A DNA stretch of 16,700 bases, taken from positions 75,999-92,698 of the forward strand of contig MGPL01000029.1 in assembly GCA_001797415.1 (NCBI GenBank), given 5' to 3'. This DNA is from Deltaproteobacteria bacterium GWA2_55_10. Its GTDB lineage: Bacteria; Desulfobacterota; GWC2-55-46. A program made the translations under genes and the position numbers. This document shows, one piece after another, positions 1 to 7,511 of the stretch (positions are counted from its first letter, which is position 1; the number at the start of each line of letters is the position of its first letter). The notes beneath the pieces were generated by a model, which was given only the letters and a program-made list of their open reading frames with translations, ran no database searches and had not been told where the DNA came from.

Positions 1-957
1 CCTGGCGACGTTTGTCACGAAAATGTCGTCTCCGACGAGTTGTATCTTGTCGCCGAGACGCCTGGTGAGAAGCGCCCAGCCCTTCCAGTCGTCCTCGGCA
101 ACTCCGTCCTCGATGGATATGATGGGGAAGTCCTTCACCAACCCTTCCAGGTAATCGACCATCTCATCCGCCGATAGTTCCTGGCCCTCAAGGGTATATC
201 CGCCGTTCTTGTAAAGTTCGCTCGACGCGCAATCCAGTGCCAGGATGATGTCCTTGCCTGCCTTGTAGCCGGCGCCGGATATGGCGTCGATTATCACCTC
301 GAGCGCCTCCCTGTTGCTCTTGAGCTCAGGGGCGAAGCCGCCCTCGTCGCCGACAGCAGTAGAGAGGCCCTTTTTCTTGAGGATGGATTTGAGGCTGTGG
401 AAGACCTCTACGCCTGCCCTCAGGGCCTCCCTGAAAGAGGTAAAACCGGCGGGCACGACCATGAACTCCTGTATGTCCAGGTTGTTGTTGGCATGAGCCC
501 CGCCGTTTATGATGTTCATCATGGGCACGGGCAGGACCTTTGCGTTGGCGCCGCCTATGTACCTGTAAAGGGGCAGGCCCGCCGCAGCGGCAGAGGCCTT
601 GGCGACTGCCATCGATACGCCGAGTATCGCGTTTGCCCCGAGCCTTTTCTTGTTGTCGGTAGCGTCGAGGGCTATCATCGTCTTGTCAATGAGCACCTGG
701 TCAGAGGCGTCGAGGCCGAGGATCTCTTTCGATATCTTCTCGTTGACGTTCTTAACGGCCTTCAATACGCCCTTGCCGAGGTACCTTGTCTTGTCATTGT
801 CGCGAAGCTCTACTGCCTCGAACTTGCCGGTAGACGCCCCTGACGGAACCGCAGCTCTGCCCTTATATCCGCTGTCGAGGGTGACGTCAACCTCGACAGT
901 CGGGTTTCCACGGGAATCGAGTATCTCCCTGGCTATTACGTCTACTATGTTGGTCAT
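1..957 (-). CDS. eno: Enolase (phosphopyruvate hydratase), 3' end cut by window edge
   Basis: Enolase converts 2-phosphoglycerate to phosphoenolpyruvate in glycolysis and gluconeogenesis, in the cytoplasm. Reading the minus strand from ATG at 957 gives 319 uninterrupted codons to the window edge; family members are about 425-430 residues, so roughly 110 C-terminal residues are missing. The N-terminal signature (residues 10-20, AREILDSRGNPT) and SGASTG (39-44) are clear. Active-site residues visible are H155 in GGAHANN, the catalytic E205 in GDEGGFAP, and the magnesium ligands D242 (ALDCASSE), E283 (SIEDG) and D310 (VGDD). The catalytic lysine lies beyond the window. A strong Shine-Dalgarno (AGGAGG on the minus strand, 961-966) sits 3 nt before the ATG. 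The gene is divergent from the phosphate transporter, with its own candidate promoter at 992-1019. Identification is certain. Confidence 0.98.
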   Translation of the reverse strand, partial: MTNIVDVIAREILDSRGNPTVEVDVTLDSGYKGRAAVPSGASTGKFEAVELRDNDKTRYLGKGVLKAVKNVNEKISKEILGLDASDQVLIDKTMIALDATDNKKRLGANAILGVSMAVAKASAAAAGLPLYRYIGGANAKVLPVPMMNIINGGAHANNNLDIQEFMVVPAGFTSFREALRAGVEVFHSLKSILKKKGLSTAVGDEGGFAPELKSNREALEVIIDAISGAGYKAGKDIILALDCASSELYKNGGYTLEGQELSADEMVDYLEGLVKDFPIISIEDGVAEDDWKGWALLTRRLGDKIQLVGDDIFVTNVAR

Positions 958-991
958 GCCTCCTCCTGAAAAGGGTTGATTTTTGCCGCTA

Positions 992-1019
992 ATTATACTT
1001 TTAGTTTGAAAAAAAGCAA
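992..1019 (-). promoter_or_regulatory. Candidate sigma70 promoter of eno
   Basis: On the minus strand a perfect -10 box TATAAT (992-997) is preceded, with a 16-bp spacer, by TTGCTT (1014-1019), which has the TTG of the -35 consensus. Transcription would begin near 985, giving a leader of about 28 nt that contains the AGGAGG ribosome binding site. The remaining divergent spacer up to 1172 holds only weak candidates for the opposite gene: TTGACG (1035-1040) with AATGAT (1058-1063) at 17 bp, or TTGCGC (1083-1088) with GATAAT (1104-1109) at 15 bp. No Pho-box-like direct repeat was recognised there. Confidence 0.6.
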
Positions 1020-1172
1020 GGTAAATCCGGAATATTGACGATATGAGTATGACAGGAAATGATGTGGATGTAAGTAAACCCCTTGCGCCTGCCGTTTTTG
1101 GACGATAATATGGGTATGAAGCAGACAGCTTGAAGGCCCGCGCAAAATGCCTATTTTTAAAGGGTTTCTTGA

Positions 1173-2789
1173 ATGACAGCGACAATATCGATACTCAGCC
1201 TCTTTGGCGGCATAGCCCTTATCCTCTTCGGGATGAAGCTTGCCGGAGAGGGCCTGCAGAGGGCGGCCGGAGCAAAGCTCCGGGCCTTTCTCCTTACCGC
1301 GACCGACAACCGACTCAAGAGCGTCGGCGTGGGCGCGGCTATTACAGCCCTTCTTCAAAGCTCCAGCGCTACCACGGTCATGCTCGTCGGCTTTGTCGGC
1401 TCCGGTCTCATGACCCTCGGCCAGACGATGGGAGTGATACTGGGCGCGGACATCGGCACGACCATTACCGTGCAGGTCATTGCCTTCAGGGTCTACGAGT
1501 ACGCCATAGGGGTCGTGGGCCTCGGCGTCGTCATCTCATTTCTGGGCAGGGGCAGATGGAAGGACATGGGCCAGGCAATACTCGGCTTCGGCTTTGTCTT
1601 CTTTGCCCTCAAGATATTGATGGACACCTTCGAGCCCATATCCCAGAACCCGCTCATGAAGGAGTTCCTGGTCGGCTTGAGCAAAGACCCCTTTGCGGCA
1701 ATCGTCATCGCGGCCCTTATCACCGCCCTTATCCAGAGCAGCGCCGCCACGCTCGGCATCGCCATAACAGCATCGATCTCCGGCCTTTTGAGCCTCGAGG
1801 CGGCGGTACCGATAATCCTCGGCGCGAACATAGGGACGACAGTAACGGCCATTATTTCGTCCATTGGCGCGACAGTCGAGGCCAAGAGGGTCGCGCTGGC
1901 GCACACGCTCTTCAAGGTGCTGGGCGTCCTCATAGTCGCCCCGTTCCTCGGATATTTCACATGGCTTGTGGGCGAGTCCACCCCTGACGCAGCCCGTCAG
2001 GTCGCTAACGCCCATACCTTCTTCAATATCGGCATCGCGGTGCTTTTCCTGCCGTTTACGGGGCCTTTTACCAGGTTTGTAAGCCTCATCCTGCCTGAAT
2101 CCAAGACGCCGGAAAAATTCGGCCCCAAGTACCTCGACCCCATTGTCCTGAGTTCTCCGTCTCTCGCGCTCGTGCAGGCTTCGAGGGAATCCCAGAGGTC
2201 TGCTGATATGGTGCAGGAGATGCTCTCGAAGTCGATTGCCGTATTCGAGAGCAACGACATGGAGCTTCTGGAGGAGATACAGGAGAAGGACGACGATGTC
2301 GACCTCCTCGACAGGGAAGTGAAGCTCTTCCTCACCAAGCTCTCAAGGGAGAGCCTCTCTGACGAGCAGGCAAAGAGGGAGCTTGAGATAATGCTCTTCT
2401 CGGATAACATCGAGAACATAGGCGACGTCATAGACAAGAACCTGATGGAGCTTGCCCGCAAGAAGATCAAGGGCAACCTGTCGTTTTCAGCCGATGGCCT
2501 GAAGGAGATAAGGGAGCTTCACAAGAAAGTGGTCGAGAACTTCGAGATGGGGGTGGCCGCTTTTGCCGGAAGCGACCTCGAACTGGCGCATAAGCTCGTA
2601 ACCCACAAGCAGAAGCTATCTGAGCTCGAGAGGGAACTCCGTCAGAACCACATAAACAGGCTCTACCTTGGCCACAAGGAATCGATAGACACAAGCGCGA
2701 TCCACCTGGATGTGCTTACCAACCTCAAAAGGATAAACTCCTACATCACCAACGTAGCCTATCCCATACTTGAACGGGAAAAGAGCTGA
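1173..2789 (+). CDS. Na+/phosphate cotransporter family protein with PhoU-like C-terminal domain
   Basis: A 538-residue membrane protein of the NptA/SLC34-like Na/Pi cotransporter family (PF02690), predicted to move inorganic phosphate across the inner membrane. Two inverted copies of the family repeat are visible: QSSSAT at 62-67 with GADIGTT at 91-97, and QSSAAT at 188-193 with GANIGTT at 218-224; the QSS motifs are the known substrate/Na+ region. Hydrophobic helices fill residues 1-305. From about 335 to the end the protein is hydrophilic, charged and helical, as in the PhoU-type tail of bacterial members. The ATG at 1173 has AAAGGG at 1159-1164, 8 nt upstream, and the first helix begins at once. 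It is divergent from eno and no pst/pho genes are adjacent. Whether it imports or exports phosphate in vivo cannot be told from sequence. Confidence 0.93.
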   Translation: MTATISILSLFGGIALILFGMKLAGEGLQRAAGAKLRAFLLTATDNRLKSVGVGAAITALLQSSSATTVMLVGFVGSGLMTLGQTMGVILGADIGTTITVQVIAFRVYEYAIGVVGLGVVISFLGRGRWKDMGQAILGFGFVFFALKILMDTFEPISQNPLMKEFLVGLSKDPFAAIVIAALITALIQSSAATLGIAITASISGLLSLEAAVPIILGANIGTTVTAIISSIGATVEAKRVALAHTLFKVLGVLIVAPFLGYFTWLVGESTPDAARQVANAHTFFNIGIAVLFLPFTGPFTRFVSLILPESKTPEKFGPKYLDPIVLSSPSLALVQASRESQRSADMVQEMLSKSIAVFESNDMELLEEIQEKDDDVDLLDREVKLFLTKLSRESLSDEQAKRELEIMLFSDNIENIGDVIDKNLMELARKKIKGNLSFSADGLKEIRELHKKVVENFEMGVAAFAGSDLELAHKLVTHKQKLSELERELRQNHINRLYLGHKESIDTSAIHLDVLTNLKRINSYITNVAYPILEREKS

Positions 2790-2837
2790 CCGGATATTTT
2801 GAGGAGACTTTCTATGGATGGTTTCCATCAAGCCCGG

Positions 2838-2865
2838 TTGCAATTCGCCGGGTTACGGCTATAAT
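2838..2865 (+). promoter_or_regulatory. Near-consensus sigma70 promoter for the LolA-like/DUF302 unit
   Basis: TTGCAA (2838-2843) and a perfect TATAAT (2860-2865) are separated by 16 bp, placing a start site near 2872 and a leader of about 35 nt before the ATG at 2907. The -35 hexamer lies in the loop of an inverted repeat: AA-CCCGG (2830-2837, with one bulged G) against CCGGGTT (2848-2854). A second small inverted repeat, GATGG/CCATC, precedes it at 2817-2829. Neither hairpin is followed by a T-tract, so they look less like a terminator for the upstream transporter gene than like possible protein-binding or chance structures. Confidence 0.6.
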
Positions 2866-2906
2866 CCAAAGAGAATTGATTACTTCCGTTTGGCCTGGAC
2901 GGGGCC

Positions 2907-3533
2907 ATGAAAATGCTCTTGGCATTGCTCGCTCTTTCGGCCGCGCTCTCGGGTACTGACCCGATAGATGACGCCCTGGAGGCCTTCAGAAGCCTCCATG
3001 CCTATAGCGTGACTCTGAGGGCCGAGACCGACAGGACCGAGATAATAAAATACCATTACAAGAAGCCAGGTTACGTCAGGATGGAGTTCGAGGAGCCCCA
3101 TAAAGGGGCTCTACTGGCCTACGACCCCCTTGCCAAAGAGGTAACATTAAGGCCGTTCGGATTCATCAGGTCTTTCAAGATGAACCTCAGTCCCGAGAGC
3201 AGGCTCATAAGGAGTTCGCGCGGGCATACGGTCGACGAGTCGGACATCGGCGCGCTCCTTGAGGACGTGGACAGGCTCAGGGATAACGGGACAATAGAGG
3301 TCAAGGGCACGGAAGAGGCCGCAGGCAAAATGGCGGCTCTTGTCGAGGTCAGGGGAAAAGAAGGCTTTGAGGTCGACGGGATAAATTTGTACCGCCTCTG
3401 GCTTGACCAGGAAAGCCGCCTTCCGGTCAAGGTAGAGGCATACGACAGCAGAGGAGAGGTACTGGAGAGGGTCGAGATGCACGAACTTGAGGTAGACCCC
3501 GAGTTCCCGGCCGATTTCTTCAAACTGGAGTGA
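2907..3533 (+). CDS. Exported LolA-like (outer-membrane lipoprotein-sorting-type) protein
   Basis: A 208-residue protein with a short hydrophobic N-terminus (residues 1-15) that looks like a signal peptide, followed by a beta-rich body. No lipobox cysteine is present. The pattern of KPGYVRMEF (53-61), HKGALLAYDP (65-74), VTLRPFG (79-85), a DESDIGALLEDV segment (110-121) and LPVKVEAYDSRGEVLE (172-187) resembles proteins with the LolA/LolB half-barrel fold, including the DUF1571-type group. The fold assignment is from memory of the families and the cargo is unknown; it need not be a true LolA. Two starts are possible (ATG 2907 or ATG 2913); ribosome binding sequences are poor for both. The stop codon is 1 bp before the ATG of the DUF302 gene, so the two are almost certainly co-transcribed from the promoter at 2838-2865. 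Confidence 0.7.
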   Translation: MKMLLALLALSAALSGTDPIDDALEAFRSLHAYSVTLRAETDRTEIIKYHYKKPGYVRMEFEEPHKGALLAYDPLAKEVTLRPFGFIRSFKMNLSPESRLIRSSRGHTVDESDIGALLEDVDRLRDNGTIEVKGTEEAAGKMAALVEVRGKEGFEVDGINLYRLWLDQESRLPVKVEAYDSRGEVLERVEMHELEVDPEFPADFFKLE

Positions 3534-3534
3534 C

Positions 3535-3927
3535 ATGAGCAAATACTCGATATCCAAAAAGCTCGACGCCCCTTTTGAGGCAGCCGTGGGCAAGGCAAAG
3601 GAAGCCCTTGAGGCTGCTGATTTCGGGATATTGGGCGAGCTGGATATCTCAGCCATACTCAAAAAGAGGCTCGATAAGGACTTCAGGAAGTACAGGGTGC
3701 TCTTTGCATGCCAGCCAGAGATGGCGCACAAGGCGCTGACTATAGAGACAGAGATAGGCCTGTTTCTGCCATGCCATATAGCCGTTTACGAGAACGACGA
3801 GGGCGGCTCGACCGTGGCCGCGATCGACCCGGTTGTGGCGACGTCGATGATAGAGAACCCGGCCCTGGCCATAATAGCCAGAGAGATGAGGGAGAAGCTT
3901 GAAAGGTTAATAGACGGGATAAGCTGA
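3535..3927 (+). CDS. DUF302 domain-containing protein
   Basis: A 130-residue soluble protein without signal peptide. Almost the whole length fits the DUF302 family: GILGELDISAILKKRL (31-46), DFRKYRVLFACQPEMAHKAL (49-68), then ETEIGLFLPCHIAVYE (71-86) and AAIDP (95-99). Two cysteines, C59 and C80, sit at conserved positions in the RILGAC-type and LLPC motifs. The biochemical function of the family is unknown; members are often found near redox or metal-handling genes. The ATG follows the upstream stop by 1 bp, implying translational coupling with the LolA-like gene. The protein ends 90 bp before sthA, which appears to have its own -10 element. Confidence 0.88.
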   Translation: MSKYSISKKLDAPFEAAVGKAKEALEAADFGILGELDISAILKKRLDKDFRKYRVLFACQPEMAHKALTIETEIGLFLPCHIAVYENDEGGSTVAAIDPVVATSMIENPALAIIAREMREKLERLIDGIS

Positions 3928-3981
3928 ACAACGCCGCGCCTTTTCCGCAGGACATCCCCGCCGTTCGCCTTTCTTTTACGA

Positions 3982-3987
3982 TATAAT
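3982..3987 (+). promoter_or_regulatory. Perfect -10 box upstream of sthA
   Basis: TATAAT lies 30 bp before the sthA ATG in the 90-bp gap after the DUF302 gene. No good -35 hexamer is found 16-18 bp upstream, so activity may need an activator, or the match may be chance. The gene's ribosome binding site GGGGAG is at 4008-4013. Confidence 0.35.
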
Positions 3988-4017
3988 CAGGCAGATATCC
4001 ATCAGTCGGGGAGACGT

Positions 4018-5406
4018 ATGCGAATATACGATGTCCTGGTAGTCGGCTCGGGCCCGGGAGGGCAGAAAGCCGCTATCCAGGCAGCCAAGCTGGGCAAGAA
4101 GGTCGTCATAATCGAGAAGAGCCCGTTTCTCGGAGGCGCAGGCATACATACAGGGACGCTCCCGAGCAAGACGCTGCGCGAGACGGCTCTCATTTATTCC
4201 GGTTTCAAGCAGAGGGCCATATTCGGCCTGCAGCTTATCATGAACAGGGATATTACCTTAAGCGAGCTCCTTCACCGCAAGACCGAGGTCATACGCGCGC
4301 AGATGGAGGTCATGCTCGACCAGTTCAGCAGGAACAGGGTCGAGGTGGCGTACGGCACGGCCTCGTTCGTTGACGAGCGCACGATGGTCGTGAGGGCGGA
4401 CGGGAGCAGCAGCGAGGAGTTCAAGGCGGATTTCATAATACTCGCGCCTGGCTCAAGGCCGGCAAGGCCCTCCGACGTGCCGTTCGACTCGGCCCATATC
4501 TACGACAGCGACACCATACTCAGTCTTGACCGCATACCGGCGAACCTGACCATCATAGGAGGCGGCGTAATAGGCTGCGAGTACGCCTGTATATTCGCCG
4601 CGCTCGGCGTAAAGGTGAGCCTGGTTGAAAAAAAACAGCGGCTGCTTAATTTCGCGGATGAAGAGGTCGTCACAAACCTGATGTACTGGATGAGGCATTC
4701 AGGGGTGACATTGCGCCTGAATGAGGAGGTCACGGGCATCAAGGTGGAAGGGCAGGGCAGGGTGGCTACAAGACTCGACAGCGGCAAGGTCATTGTATCG
4801 GAGAAGCTCCTGTATACGATGGGCAGGATGGGCAATTCCGACACGCTGAACCTGGCTGCCATAGGGCTGAAGGCAGACGCAAAGGGGCTCCTCTCCGTAA
4901 ACGAAAGCTTCCAGACCGAGATACCGCACATATACGCCATAGGCGATGTCATAGGCTTCCCATCGCTGGCGTCAACATCGATGGAGCAGGGCAGGCGCGC
5001 CGTATGCCATGCCCTCCGGAAAGAGGGCATAACATGCGAGGTGCCCGGATTTCTTCCATACGGGATATATACCATCCCAGAGATATCGATGGTCGGCGAG
5101 ACAGAGGAGAGCCTTACACTGAAGGGCATACCGTACGAGACCGGCTGCGCCTATTTTCACGAGGTCGCAAGGGGGCAGATAATAGGCGACACACATGGGA
5201 TGCTCAAGCTCATCTTCGACAGGAACACGAGGAAGCTCCTGGGCGTGCATATAGTGGGAGAGAGGGCGAGCGAGCTCATACACATCGGCCAGGCCGTGAT
5301 GAGCTACGGCGGCCTTGTAGATTATTTCAAGGATGCGGTTTTCAATTACCCGACGCTTTCGGATGCATATAAAGAGGCTGCGCTGAACGGGCTGAATAAG
5401 CTGTAG
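4018..5406 (+). CDS. sthA: Soluble pyridine nucleotide transhydrogenase (Si-specific NAD(P)+ transhydrogenase)
   Basis: A 462-residue cytoplasmic FAD flavoprotein that interconverts NADPH + NAD+ with NADP+ + NADH, balancing reducing equivalents. The N-terminal FAD-binding motif GSGPGG is at 10-15, the NAD(P)-binding GGGVIG at 181-186, and the second FAD motif IYAIGD at 305-310. The C-terminal dimerisation segment contains HIGQAVMSYGG and FNYPTLSDAYKEAALNGLNKL-type sequence. The region that holds the redox disulfide in lipoamide dehydrogenases reads GGAGIHTGTLPSK (39-51), with no cysteine, which fits SthA rather than Lpd or mercuric reductase. Length matches the family (about 465). The acidic E204 at the end of the second strand of the NAD(P) fold is a typical NAD(H)-favouring residue. 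Start supported by GGGGAG at 4008-4013. Followed by a palindromic repeat rather than another gene. Confidence 0.93.
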   Translation: MRIYDVLVVGSGPGGQKAAIQAAKLGKKVVIIEKSPFLGGAGIHTGTLPSKTLRETALIYSGFKQRAIFGLQLIMNRDITLSELLHRKTEVIRAQMEVMLDQFSRNRVEVAYGTASFVDERTMVVRADGSSSEEFKADFIILAPGSRPARPSDVPFDSAHIYDSDTILSLDRIPANLTIIGGGVIGCEYACIFAALGVKVSLVEKKQRLLNFADEEVVTNLMYWMRHSGVTLRLNEEVTGIKVEGQGRVATRLDSGKVIVSEKLLYTMGRMGNSDTLNLAAIGLKADAKGLLSVNESFQTEIPHIYAIGDVIGFPSLASTSMEQGRRAVCHALRKEGITCEVPGFLPYGIYTIPEISMVGETEESLTLKGIPYETGCAYFHEVARGQIIGDTHGMLKLIFDRNTRKLLGVHIVGERASELIHIGQAVMSYGGLVDYFKDAVFNYPTLSDAYKEAALNGLNKL

Positions 5407-5418
5407 TGTCTATTCCGT

Positions 5419-5503
5419 GCTGTCATTCTGAGCGGAGCGAAGAATCTCAGGGATGGTTTTGCGCCGAGATTCTTCGTAGCCTTCGGCTCCTCAGAATGAC
5501 AGC
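5419..5503. repeat. 85-bp imperfect palindrome, family A, copy 1
   Basis: The left arm (5419-5448) starts GCTGTCATTCTGAGCGGAGC and ends GAAGAATCTC; the right arm (5466-5503) starts GAGATTCTTCG and ends TCAGAATGACAGC. The arms are reverse complements apart from about 8 extra bases in the right arm. It begins 13 bp after the sthA stop and could fold into a long hairpin in the sthA mRNA. A sister copy with the same design is at 8807-8890. I recall similar palindromes as dispersed intergenic repeats in many bacteria; mobility was not shown. Confidence 0.8.
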
Positions 5504-5506
5504 TAC

Positions 5507-5535
5507 GAACCCTTCTTTTCATTCTGAAGAGGGGC
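5507..5535. repeat. Short hairpin repeat, family B, diverged copy 1
   Basis: GAACCCTTCTTTTCATTC followed by TGAAGAGGGGC forms an imperfect hairpin and aligns with the cleaner hairpin at 8763-8787. It lies 3 bp after the family A palindrome, so families A and B occur side by side at both loci. Confidence 0.5.
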
Positions 5536-5627
5536 TTAACCTCTGGCTTATAATCCCACTCAGTCCCACTGCCGCTCCCTTCACAAGATATATTTTCCCA
5601 TAAATTCCATACCTTACACTCCCCGCC

Positions 5628-5656
5628 TTGACATATCCCCGGCCTGTGGCAATACT
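5628..5656 (+). promoter_or_regulatory. Candidate sigma70 promoter for the alpha/beta hydrolase gene
   Basis: A perfect TTGACA (5628-5633) is followed after 17 bp by AATACT (5651-5656, four of six matches). If used, transcription would start near 5663 and the roughly 190-nt leader would carry the whole 120-bp inverted-repeat element before the ATG at 5857. Confidence 0.4.
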
Positions 5657-5722
5657 TTTAGCAAGCGTAAAGCCGGTTTTAGCTACCAGAATGATTATGT
5701 TCTGAAGAATTTGTTTTTATAC

Positions 5723-5842
5723 AGGCTGATTAAAAAGTTCCATATGCGAGGCGTCGAGGAGCGAGGAACGAGTCGTACTCTTCATGTACGTCGCAGTGAC
5801 GAGCGACAAAGACAACAAAGCAGATGGACTTTTTGGCAGCCT
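5723..5842 (-). repeat. 120-bp inverted-repeat element (family C), copy 1, reverse orientation
   Basis: In reverse complement this aligns end to end with the copy at 16256-16375. The two share an uninterrupted identical core of 55 bp (5750-5804 here, 16295-16349 there). Its ends are inverted repeats of the type GGCTG...AAAAAGTCCATCTGC. No transposase is encoded, so it is a MITE-like or REP-like element. It ends 14 bp before the hydrolase start codon. Confidence 0.85.
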
Positions 5843-5856
5843 GATAGGTAACCCGG

Positions 5857-6513
5857 ATGAGGCTCGTGAACAACTCAGAAAGGCTCGTCAACATACCTTC
5901 CAAGGGCGTAAGGCTCGAAGGCGCGCTTGCAATTCCCGATGGCGTGCAAGGCGTGGTCCTCTTTGCCCACGGGAGCGGCAGCTCGCGCCACAGCCCGAGG
6001 AACAATTATGTAGCGCAGGTGCTCAGGAGGGCAGGCCTGGGCACGCTCCTTATTGACCTGCTTACGAGGGATGAGGACATCGACTATCAGACCCGGTTCG
6101 ACATCGGCCTCCTGGCCGAGAGGCTCGACGCTGCCACGGCCTGGCTCATGGAAGACGACGAGACCAGCGGCAAAAGGATCGGCTACTTCGGCGCGAGCAC
6201 CGGGGCTGCGGCTGCGCTCAAATCAGCTGCCGCCGCCGGCAATTCGATCGGCGCTGTGGTCTCAAGGGGCGGGCGGCCCGACCTTGCCATGGAATCGCTC
6301 CCAAAGGTCGTCTCTCCGACGCTTCTTGTAGTGGGCGGCAGGGACGAGCTGGTCATTGAGCTCAACAGGGCTGCATACGGGAGAATTAAGGCTGAAAAGG
6401 AGATGGTCATCGTGCCCGGCGCTACGCATCTATTTGAAGAACCCGGGGCCTTGGAAGAAGTCGCAAACCTCGCTGCCAGGTGGTTCAAGAAATATCTGAT
6501 GCCTTTGGAGTAG
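5857..6513 (+). CDS. Alpha/beta hydrolase, dienelactone-hydrolase-like
   Basis: A 218-residue cytoplasmic serine hydrolase. The oxyanion-loop region HGSGSSRHSPRN (38-49), nucleophile S114 in the elbow G-A-S-T-G (112-116), acid D163 in VVGGRDELV, and H191 in PGATHLFEEPG complete the triad. The HGSGSSRHSPRN pattern is typical of the dienelactone hydrolase family members often fused to or encoded near phosphoribosyltransferases; no such partner is adjacent here. The substrate cannot be predicted. Length fits the family (about 200-220). The ATG at 5857 has only a weak upstream ribosome site; GTG at 5866 is an alternative. The family C repeat lies 14 bp upstream. The stop codon is 2 bp from the stop of the convergent msrP gene, leaving no room for a terminator between them. 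Confidence 0.85.
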   Translation: MRLVNNSERLVNIPSKGVRLEGALAIPDGVQGVVLFAHGSGSSRHSPRNNYVAQVLRRAGLGTLLIDLLTRDEDIDYQTRFDIGLLAERLDAATAWLMEDDETSGKRIGYFGASTGAAAALKSAAAAGNSIGAVVSRGGRPDLAMESLPKVVSPTLLVVGGRDELVIELNRAAYGRIKAEKEMVIVPGATHLFEEPGALEEVANLAARWFKKYLMPLE

Positions 6514-6515
6514 AG

Positions 6516-7511
6516 CTATCCCGCCTTCCTGTATATATCCCCGACATACTCCCCGTAGCCGTTATAAAGGATGGTCTGGCGCTCCTCGTTGGTGCCGATT
6601 ATCTTCTCGGTCTTCTGCGACCACCTCGGGTGCGGGACGTTCGGGTTTACATTCGCGAAGAAATCATATTCGTCCGGCGCAACGGTATTCCAGAATGTGG
6701 CAGGCTGCCGGTCGGTGAACTCTATGCGGACGATCGATTTGATGCTCTTGAAGCCGTACTTCCAGGGCGTGATGAGCCTTATGGGCGCGCCGTGCTGCTT
6801 CGGCAGTTCGTGCCCGTAGATGCCGGTCACGAGCATCGTAAGCTCGTTTGTGGCCTCGGCCATGGTAAGCCCCTCTTCATAGGGCCAGGGCTGCCAGAAC
6901 CTGAGCTTCTGGTTCGGGGCCCATTCGGGCTTCATGAATGTCTGCATCCTTATGAACTTCGCTGAAGAGAGCGGGTTCATCTTCTTTACGAAGTCCCTCA
7001 TGGGAAAGCCTGTCCATGGCACTGCCATAGCCCACGCCTCCACGCACCTTAATCGGTAAAGCCGCTCTTCGAGCTGCATCATGCGAACTATTTCGTCGAT
7101 GTCATAAGTCCTCGGTTTCGCGACAAGACCCGCGACCTCGATTGTCCAGGGCCTGACCTGCATCTTATCGACATGCTTCCAGACGCTCTTTCCAGCCGAG
7201 AACTCGTAATAATTATTGTATTTTCCCGCGACAAGCTCGTCAGTCAAGGCCCTGTCGAGCTTGAACTCGGGGTTCCTCTTCGCTGGGTAGAGGTGCGAGG
7301 TCGGCGTGGAAGGCACCTTTATGACGTCTTCCTTTTTTGCATCTTCGAATACGCCGAATATGCCGTTGAACTCAAGGCCTGAGAGAAAGAGGCCGCCAGC
7401 CGCGCTCATGTACCCAAGGTCTTTTAAAAACCTCCTGCGGCCCATGTAGACGGCTTCGGGCGTTGCCTCTTGTTCCGGTATTTCCCAGGGTCTTTTCTTT
7501 TTGATGTGCAT
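6516..7511 (-). CDS. msrP: Protein-methionine-sulfoxide reductase, catalytic molybdenum subunit MsrP (YedY)
   Basis: A periplasmic molybdopterin enzyme that reduces methionine sulfoxide residues in exported proteins, normally taking electrons from the membrane haem protein MsrQ. A twin-arginine motif RRRFLK (residues 25-30) precedes a hydrophobic stretch, consistent with Tat export of the folded cofactor-bound enzyme. The molybdenum ligand C156 lies in LYRLRCVEAWAMAVPW, essentially the known YedY signature. LITPWKYGFKSIKSIVRIEF and PATFWNTVAPDEYDFFANVNP are further family hallmarks. I chose the ATG at 7511 (331 residues) because the sequence MHIKKKRPWEIPEQEATPEAVYM resembles family N-termini; an in-frame ATG at 7529 would add six residues. 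Neither has a Shine-Dalgarno, and a TATACT lies 4 nt before the 7511 ATG, so a leaderless transcript is possible. No msrQ is present in this window. Confidence 0.93.
   Translation of the reverse strand: MHIKKKRPWEIPEQEATPEAVYMGRRRFLKDLGYMSAAGGLFLSGLEFNGIFGVFEDAKKEDVIKVPSTPTSHLYPAKRNPEFKLDRALTDELVAGKYNNYYEFSAGKSVWKHVDKMQVRPWTIEVAGLVAKPRTYDIDEIVRMMQLEERLYRLRCVEAWAMAVPWTGFPMRDFVKKMNPLSSAKFIRMQTFMKPEWAPNQKLRFWQPWPYEEGLTMAEATNELTMLVTGIYGHELPKQHGAPIRLITPWKYGFKSIKSIVRIEFTDRQPATFWNTVAPDEYDFFANVNPNVPHPRWSQKTEKIIGTNEERQTILYNGYGEYVGDIYRKAG

Larger units (their letters stand above)
5407..5856. other. Gene-free stretch built of repeats between sthA and the hydrolase
   Basis: This 450-bp stretch has no credible gene. 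It contains, in order, an 85-bp palindromic repeat (5419-5503), a short hairpin repeat (5507-5535), AT-rich single-copy sequence with a TTGACA promoter candidate (5628-5656), and a 120-bp inverted-repeat element (5723-5842). Open frames through the repeats are by-products of the palindromes. Confidence 0.75.

Noticed and set aside
397..979. Plus-strand open frames across the enolase region
   Set aside because: Shadows of eno, which runs the full stretch on the minus strand with catalytic residues in place.
1130..1987. 285-codon open frame overlapping the phosphate transporter in another frame
   Set aside because: Arginine- and glycine-rich out-of-frame translation of a clearly conserved membrane protein gene.
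5549..5554. TATAAT in the sthA-hydrolase gap
   Set aside because: No acceptable -35 at 15-19 bp and no gene nearby in phase with it; the TTGACA at 5628 is the better candidate.
5406..5603. Open frame that would encode a 65-residue protein with CHSERSEES and RSLRLLRMT stretches
   Set aside because: It is the translation of the family A palindrome; this kind of peptide is a familiar false annotation from such repeats. No ribosome site, and it overlaps the sthA stop.
5784..6056. Open frame starting inside the family C repeat
   Set aside because: It is out of frame with the real hydrolase and its N-terminal part is repeat sequence.
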